Source: JBBSBL01 sp963735885
GTDB taxonomy: Bacteria; Actinomycetota; Thermoleophilia; Solirubrobacterales; Solirubrobacteraceae
Direction: 5' to 3'
DNA: 64,000 bases
Assembly (NCBI GenBank): GCA_963735885.1
Contig: CAVTMP010000007.1
Coordinates: 372,001 to 436,000, forward strand
In this document: in pieces, positions 63,884 through 64,000 of the stretch
Layout: each line of letters begins with the position of its first letter
How positions within the stretch are numbered: the first letter of the stretch is position 1
The notes under the pieces: model-generated
Databases searched by the model: none
What the model was told of the DNA's origin: nothing
Seen by the model: the letters and a program-made list of their open reading frames with translations, nothing else
Position numbers and translations under genes: made by a program

Positions 63884-64000
63884 ATGCCGCCCGACCCCAT
63901 CGTCGTTCCGCGCGGCCGCCATGCCCCGCCGCTCGAGGTCCGCCGCGAGGTCCAGCGCGAGCGCCTCTTCGCCGCGGCCGCCACCGTGTTCGCCCGCGGC
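63884..64000 (+). CDS. TetR-type regulator, N-terminal part only
   Basis: The first 39 codons, from ATG 63884, read RREVQRERLFAAAATVFARG after a basic leader, the start of a TetR N-terminal helix-turn-helix domain. The rest lies beyond the window. No RBS is obvious; it is divergent from the secreted hydrolase across 89 bases and may control it, a common arrangement. Confidence 0.6.
   Translation, partial: MPPDPIVVPRGRHAPPLEVRREVQRERLFAAAATVFARG

Noticed and set aside
1..64000. tRNA, rRNA, insertion sequence, prophage or integrase genes
   Set aside because: Read for these on both strands and saw no convincing cloverleaf, rRNA core, transposase or integrase motif.

Overview
The window is very GC-rich. 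Nearly all codons end in G or C, GTG starts are common, and several gene pairs overlap as ATGA or GTGA. A fused pafB/pafC regulator, a TIGR03118-type secreted protein, dTDP-sugar genes and several HD/GGDEF proteins point to a soil-type Actinomycetota. Order Solirubrobacterales (Thermoleophilia) is my best guess, but that is an inference from style and gene families only. I saw no rRNA, tRNA, CRISPR array, insertion sequence or integrase. It looks like ordinary chromosome.

Layout. 1-4 kb: the 3' end of a Kup-type K+ transporter, a P-type cation ATPase and a CoA-binding protein. 4-10.3 kb: a PAS-GGDEF-EAL protein, a Tat-exported M28-like protein and a secreted glycosidase-like protein. 10.4-16 kb: a histidine kinase/response regulator pair followed by small secreted proteins, one built of 13-residue repeats, with clear hairpin terminators. 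16-22.4 kb: a secreted alpha/beta hydrolase, an aldo/keto reductase, and an anaerobic-type sulfatase maturase downstream of its likely client, a Cys-type sulfatase. 22.5-29.6 kb: START-like proteins, a phasin-like protein, an ABC permease, an M50 protease, an acetyltransferase, the DUF779/aldehyde dehydrogenase pair and a universal stress protein. 29.7-39.8 kb: an MgtA-like ATPase, a PhlG-like hydrolase coupled to a flavin oxidase, a second flavin oxidase, a PI-PLC-like secreted protein, a short-chain dehydrogenase coupled to an unrecognised Cys/His protein, and a damaged cytochrome P450. 39.9-50.7 kb: a LAL-type regulator, small proteins, two GGDEF/HD-GYP proteins, FdhD and an MFS transporter. 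50.7-56 kb: an NlpC/P60-like lipoprotein, a PHA-synthase-like hydrolase, another hydrolase, a DHA2-type MFS exporter and an SDR. 56-64 kb: a YhaM-like OB/HD nuclease, the PafBC fusion, a PPOX-family protein, rmlA-rmlD-rmlB, a secreted hydrolase and the start of a TetR-type regulator.

The most striking sequence-level feature is not a gene. Eleven genes are broken by about 33 single-base insertions, and each one, when removed, restores a normal family sequence. One further gene has a one-base deletion. The insertions are strongly clustered: 13 in the MgtA-like ATPase and 6 in the aldo/keto reductase. There are no accompanying stop codons or domain losses except in the P450. This looks like insertion-type sequencing or assembly error, so I describe those genes in their repaired form and flag each site.

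Functionally the window mixes signalling (three c-di-GMP proteins, one two-component pair, one LAL regulator, a cNMP-binding protein), cation transport, exported hydrolases, and small redox or hydrolase modules that could act on aromatic, lipid or sulfated compounds. I found no mobile or defence island. The best candidates for undescribed biology are the 13-residue-repeat secreted protein, the SEC-C-tailed maturase with its sulfatase, the Cys/His protein coupled to an SDR beside the P450, and the M28-like clade that lacks the catalytic Glu pair.
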